Shown here: positions 6,318 through 8,003 of the stretch, in pieces
Position numbering within the stretch: the first letter of the stretch is position 1
How the letters are laid out: each line of letters starts with the position of its first letter
Source: DATEHG01 sp041691295
GTDB taxonomy: Bacteria > Gemmatimonadota > Gemmatimonadetes > Gemmatimonadales > GWC2-71-9
Reading direction: 5' to 3'
NCBI GenBank assembly: GCA_041691295.1
Contig: JBEPVA010000181.1
Span: forward strand, 1 to 8,003
Length of the DNA stretch: 8,003 bases
Notes under the pieces: generated by a model
What the model saw: the letters and a program-made list of their open reading frames with translations, nothing else
Told to the model about the DNA's origin: nothing
The model's database searches: none
Position numbers and translations under genes: made by a program

Positions 6318-7297
6318 ATGTCCTGGTGACCGGCGCCACGGGCTTCGTGGGCAGTCACCTGGTTGCAGCCCTCCGCCGCCAGGGGCACAGCGTCACTGCC
6401 CTGGTTCGATCTCCGGCCAAGGCGGCCAGGGTCCTGGGTGATGGAGTCAAGCTCATCATCGGCGACCTCGACGCCATTGCCGCGCTGGACCAGGCCGCCG
6501 CCGGACAGCAGCTCGTCTTTCATGTCGCCGGCGTCATTGCCGCTCGCTCCGAATCCGATTTTCTCCATGCCAATCGCGATGGGACCGTCCATGTCATCGA
6601 CGCGCTGATTCGCGCCGGCGGCAGCGCCCGTCTGGTGATGGTCTCCTCGATGGCGGCCGGCGGTCCGGCTACCCGTGGCCATCCGGTCGATGGCACCGCT
6701 CCGGCCCGGCCGGTGACCCAGTATGGACGCAGCAAGCTGGCTGGTGAGGAGGCGGTGAAGGGCTGTGCCCTGTCCTGGACCGTGCTCCGGCCACCGATGG
6801 TGTACGGGCCGCGGGATACCGAAGTCTTGAAGGTCTTCAAGATTGCCAAGGGACCGGTGGCCCCGGTATTCGGCGATGGCAGCCAGGAACTCTCGGCGGT
6901 GTACGGACCCGATCTGGCCGAGGCGCTGATCGCGGCGGGCACAGCGGACAGGGCGGTGGGCCGGATCTACTATCCCTGTCATCCCGAGATCTTCAGCAGT
7001 GAGTCGTTTGTGCAGGCCGTGGGTCGAGCGGTCCGGCCAGATCGCACCGCTGATCTGCCGATTCTGCACCTGCCGCTGGCGCTGGCCCGCGGTGTCCTCG
7101 GATTGACCGGCTGGGCCGCGGGGGTGGCCGGCAAGGCTACGGTCCTGACCGCCGACAAGGCCAATGAGTTCTTTCAGGAAGCGTGGACCGGGAATCCGTC
7201 GGCCTTGACCCGGGACACCGGATGGCGAGCGGAGAATGGATTGGATTCCGGACTGCGGCTGACGGCCGAGTGGTATCGCACGGAAGGGTGGATGTAG
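6314..7297 (+). CDS. cerR: NAD-dependent epimerase/dehydratase-type reductase, probable ceramide reductase
   Basis: This 327-residue extended short-chain dehydrogenase would reduce the 3-keto group of the sphingolipid intermediate. Its Caulobacter counterpart CerR is also annotated as an epimerase and is needed for ceramide formation. The Rossmann nucleotide loop is GATGFVG (7-13), with the acidic/polar region GDLDA at 50-54. The active site has Ser111-Ser112 in VSSMAAGG and the pair Tyr137/Lys141 in YGRSK. LRPPMVYGP (158-166) is the usual substrate-side segment of the family. The ATG overlaps the upstream stop by 4 nt (ATGA), with no clear ribosome site, so translation is probably coupled to the acyltransferase. 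A sugar epimerase is the alternative for this fold alone. The operon with SPT and the GNAT protein favours the lipid role. Confidence 0.82.
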   Translation: MNVLVTGATGFVGSHLVAALRRQGHSVTALVRSPAKAARVLGDGVKLIIGDLDAIAALDQAAAGQQLVFHVAGVIAARSESDFLHANRDGTVHVIDALIRAGGSARLVMVSSMAAGGPATRGHPVDGTAPARPVTQYGRSKLAGEEAVKGCALSWTVLRPPMVYGPRDTEVLKVFKIAKGPVAPVFGDGSQELSAVYGPDLAEALIAAGTADRAVGRIYYPCHPEIFSSESFVQAVGRAVRPDRTADLPILHLPLALARGVLGLTGWAAGVAGKATVLTADKANEFFQEAWTGNPSALTRDTGWRAENGLDSGLRLTAEWYRTEGWM

Positions 7298-7300
7298 CTG

Positions 7301-7711
7301 ATGATCTCGTCGCTGATTTCCCGCAGCAGCGCCGGTTTTCTGGCGCTCGGCGGTCTGCTGCTGCTGTTTGCCCCTGACGAAATCCTCCCGCGCGTCGTTC
7401 CCGATTTTCCGGCCAGCGCCAGTTGGCTGGGACAGCTCATTGCGGCAGGCTGGCTGGCCCTCGCCATACTCAACTGGGCCAGCCGCTCCAGCCTACTGGG
7501 TGGTATCTACGGACGCCCGGTGGTGCTGGCCAACGCGCTGTTCTACTTCATTGGCGCCACGACGCTGTCCAGAATCGTCCCAGCCCATCCTCAGACGGTC
7601 GCACTCTATGTGATCGCGGTGCCCATCGTGCTCTTCGCTGCCCTGTATGCCTGGCTGCTGTTCCGGGGTCCGATTGGCAGCGACTTTGCGCGAGCGCGCG
7701 GGGAGCAGTAA
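7301..7711 (+). CDS. Four-helix integral membrane protein of unknown function, last gene of the sphingolipid operon
   Basis: The 136-residue product is almost wholly membrane-embedded, with hydrophobic segments at about 8-24, 40-60, 73-89 and 98-122. A short basic/acidic tail (FRGPIGSDFARARGEQ) ends it. Between helices 1 and 2 lies a polar loop with PDEILPRVVPDFP (25-37); a second loop has SRSSLLGGIYGRP (61-73). I do not recognise a named family and see no catalytic motif. The ATG is 3 nt after the cerR stop, with a GGTGG-type site (7287-7291) about 9 nt upstream inside cerR, so it is co-transcribed. Its position suggests a role in ceramide handling, but this is inference only; a small stand-alone membrane protein that merely shares the transcript is equally possible. 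Confidence 0.8.
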   Translation: MISSLISRSSAGFLALGGLLLLFAPDEILPRVVPDFPASASWLGQLIAAGWLALAILNWASRSSLLGGIYGRPVVLANALFYFIGATTLSRIVPAHPQTVALYVIAVPIVLFAALYAWLLFRGPIGSDFARARGEQ

Positions 7712-7739
7712 CGCCCTCGCGGGGCCAGCGGCCATAGGT

Positions 7740-7745
7740 TATACT
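7740..7745 (+). promoter_or_regulatory. Probable -10 box of the antitoxin gene (leaderless transcript)
   Basis: TATACT matches a -10 consensus at five of six positions and ends 5 nt before the ATG at 7751. Transcription would therefore begin at or next to the start codon. No canonical -35 is visible in the GC-rich sequence upstream. There is no usable ribosome site; AGG at 7747-7749 is too close to the ATG. This fits leaderless translation. Confidence 0.5.
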
Positions 7746-7750
7746 CAGGT

Positions 7751-7990
7751 ATGAAAACAGCTATCTCGCTCCCCGATGCCCTCTTCGCTTCGGCTGACGC
7801 CCTGGCCGAGCGGCTGGGTGTCTCCCGCAGTGAGCTGTATGCCACGGCTGTCGCCGAATTCCTTGCCAAGCACCAGGGCCGGAAGATTACCGAGCGGCTG
7901 AACGCCGTATATGCGGCCGAGTCGGGAAAGTTGGACCCGGCGCTGCGCCGAGCCCAGGCGCGATCCCTGGCCCACCCGAACGCGTGGTAG
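7751..7990 (+). CDS. Ribbon-helix-helix antitoxin (MazE/CopG-like)
   Basis: The 79-residue product begins with the beta strand KTAISLP (2-8), then two helices (about 9-22 and 26-41) joined by LGVSRSE. This is the ribbon-helix-helix DNA-binding pattern that dimerises and represses its own promoter. The C-terminal part (44-79, ITERLNAVYAAES...LDPAL...) is the type of tail that wraps and inactivates a MazF-like toxin, and it ends in a Trp. The gene appears to be read from its own promoter, since its ATG follows a TATACT box directly and lies 39 nt after the membrane protein gene. The stop overlaps or abuts the start of the next reading frame, as is usual for antitoxin-toxin pairs. Nothing links it to the lipid operon besides position. 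Confidence 0.85.
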   Translation: MKTAISLPDALFASADALAERLGVSRSELYATAVAEFLAKHQGRKITERLNAVYAAESGKLDPALRRAQARSLAHPNAW

Positions 7991-8003
7991 TTGAGAGGGG
8001 ATC
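7984..8003 (+). CDS. Start of the partner toxin gene, cut by the window end (MazF type suspected)
   Basis: A GTG at 7984 overlaps the antitoxin stop by 7 nt and reads VVVERG before the window ends. MazF/PemK endoribonucleases often begin with a short Val/Glu lead and RG(D/E/S)-V/I-W-W. A second option is TTG at 7991, directly after the TAG, which reads LRGD. Both give an Arg-Gly pair, so the frame cannot be settled from six codons. The assignment rests mainly on the antitoxin type and gene order. Confidence 0.4.

Noticed and set aside
6314..7297. Reading the reductase as a sugar-nucleotide epimerase
   Set aside because: No sugar or polysaccharide genes are present in the window, and the operon partners point to sphingolipid synthesis.
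7695..7722. Possible GC hairpin at the end of the membrane protein gene as operon terminator
   Set aside because: The stem needs a bulge, lies partly inside the coding region and has no T run, so chance in GC-rich DNA is as likely.

Overview
The window is GC-rich, with many GTG starts, short gene gaps and typical Gram-negative features: a Tat substrate, a lipoprotein with a lipobox, and a bacterial ceramide pathway. The secreted protease with a dockerin-like tail, followed by a small lipoprotein, reminds me of Gemmatimonadota. That taxonomic placement is inference from protein style, not from a marker gene. No rRNA, tRNA, CRISPR or insertion sequence was found.

Left block, minus strand (1-1008): soxY and soxZ, the two subunits of the thiosulfate-oxidation carrier, are followed by the start of a secreted protein that runs off the window. 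The three are packed with a 4-nt gap and then a 4-nt overlap, so they look like one operon. A perfect 16-bp hairpin (1072-1108) separates it from the next minus-strand unit.

Middle block, minus strand (1133-3767): a large secreted M6-family (immune inhibitor A-like) zinc metalloprotease has a calcium-loop motif, an InlB-like beta repeat and a dockerin-like tail. One nucleotide after its stop begins a small lipoprotein. The pair may be an exported enzyme and its surface partner.

Right block, plus strand (3979-7711): divergent from the protease is a tightly coupled operon for bacterial ceramide synthesis. It encodes serine palmitoyltransferase (spt), a GNAT-fold acyltransferase matching the bacterial ceramide synthase family (bcerS) and an NAD-dependent epimerase-type reductase matching cerR. 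A four-helix membrane protein of unknown function follows cerR by 3 nt. The proposed flow is serine + acyl thioester -> 3-ketosphinganine -> N-acylation and ketone reduction -> dihydroceramide. The ceramide assignment rests on the combination of three families in one operon and is the main result of the window.

Right edge, plus strand (7751-8003): a ribbon-helix-helix antitoxin gene, apparently read from a leaderless transcript, is followed by what looks like the first codons of its toxin (MazF type suspected), cut by the window end.
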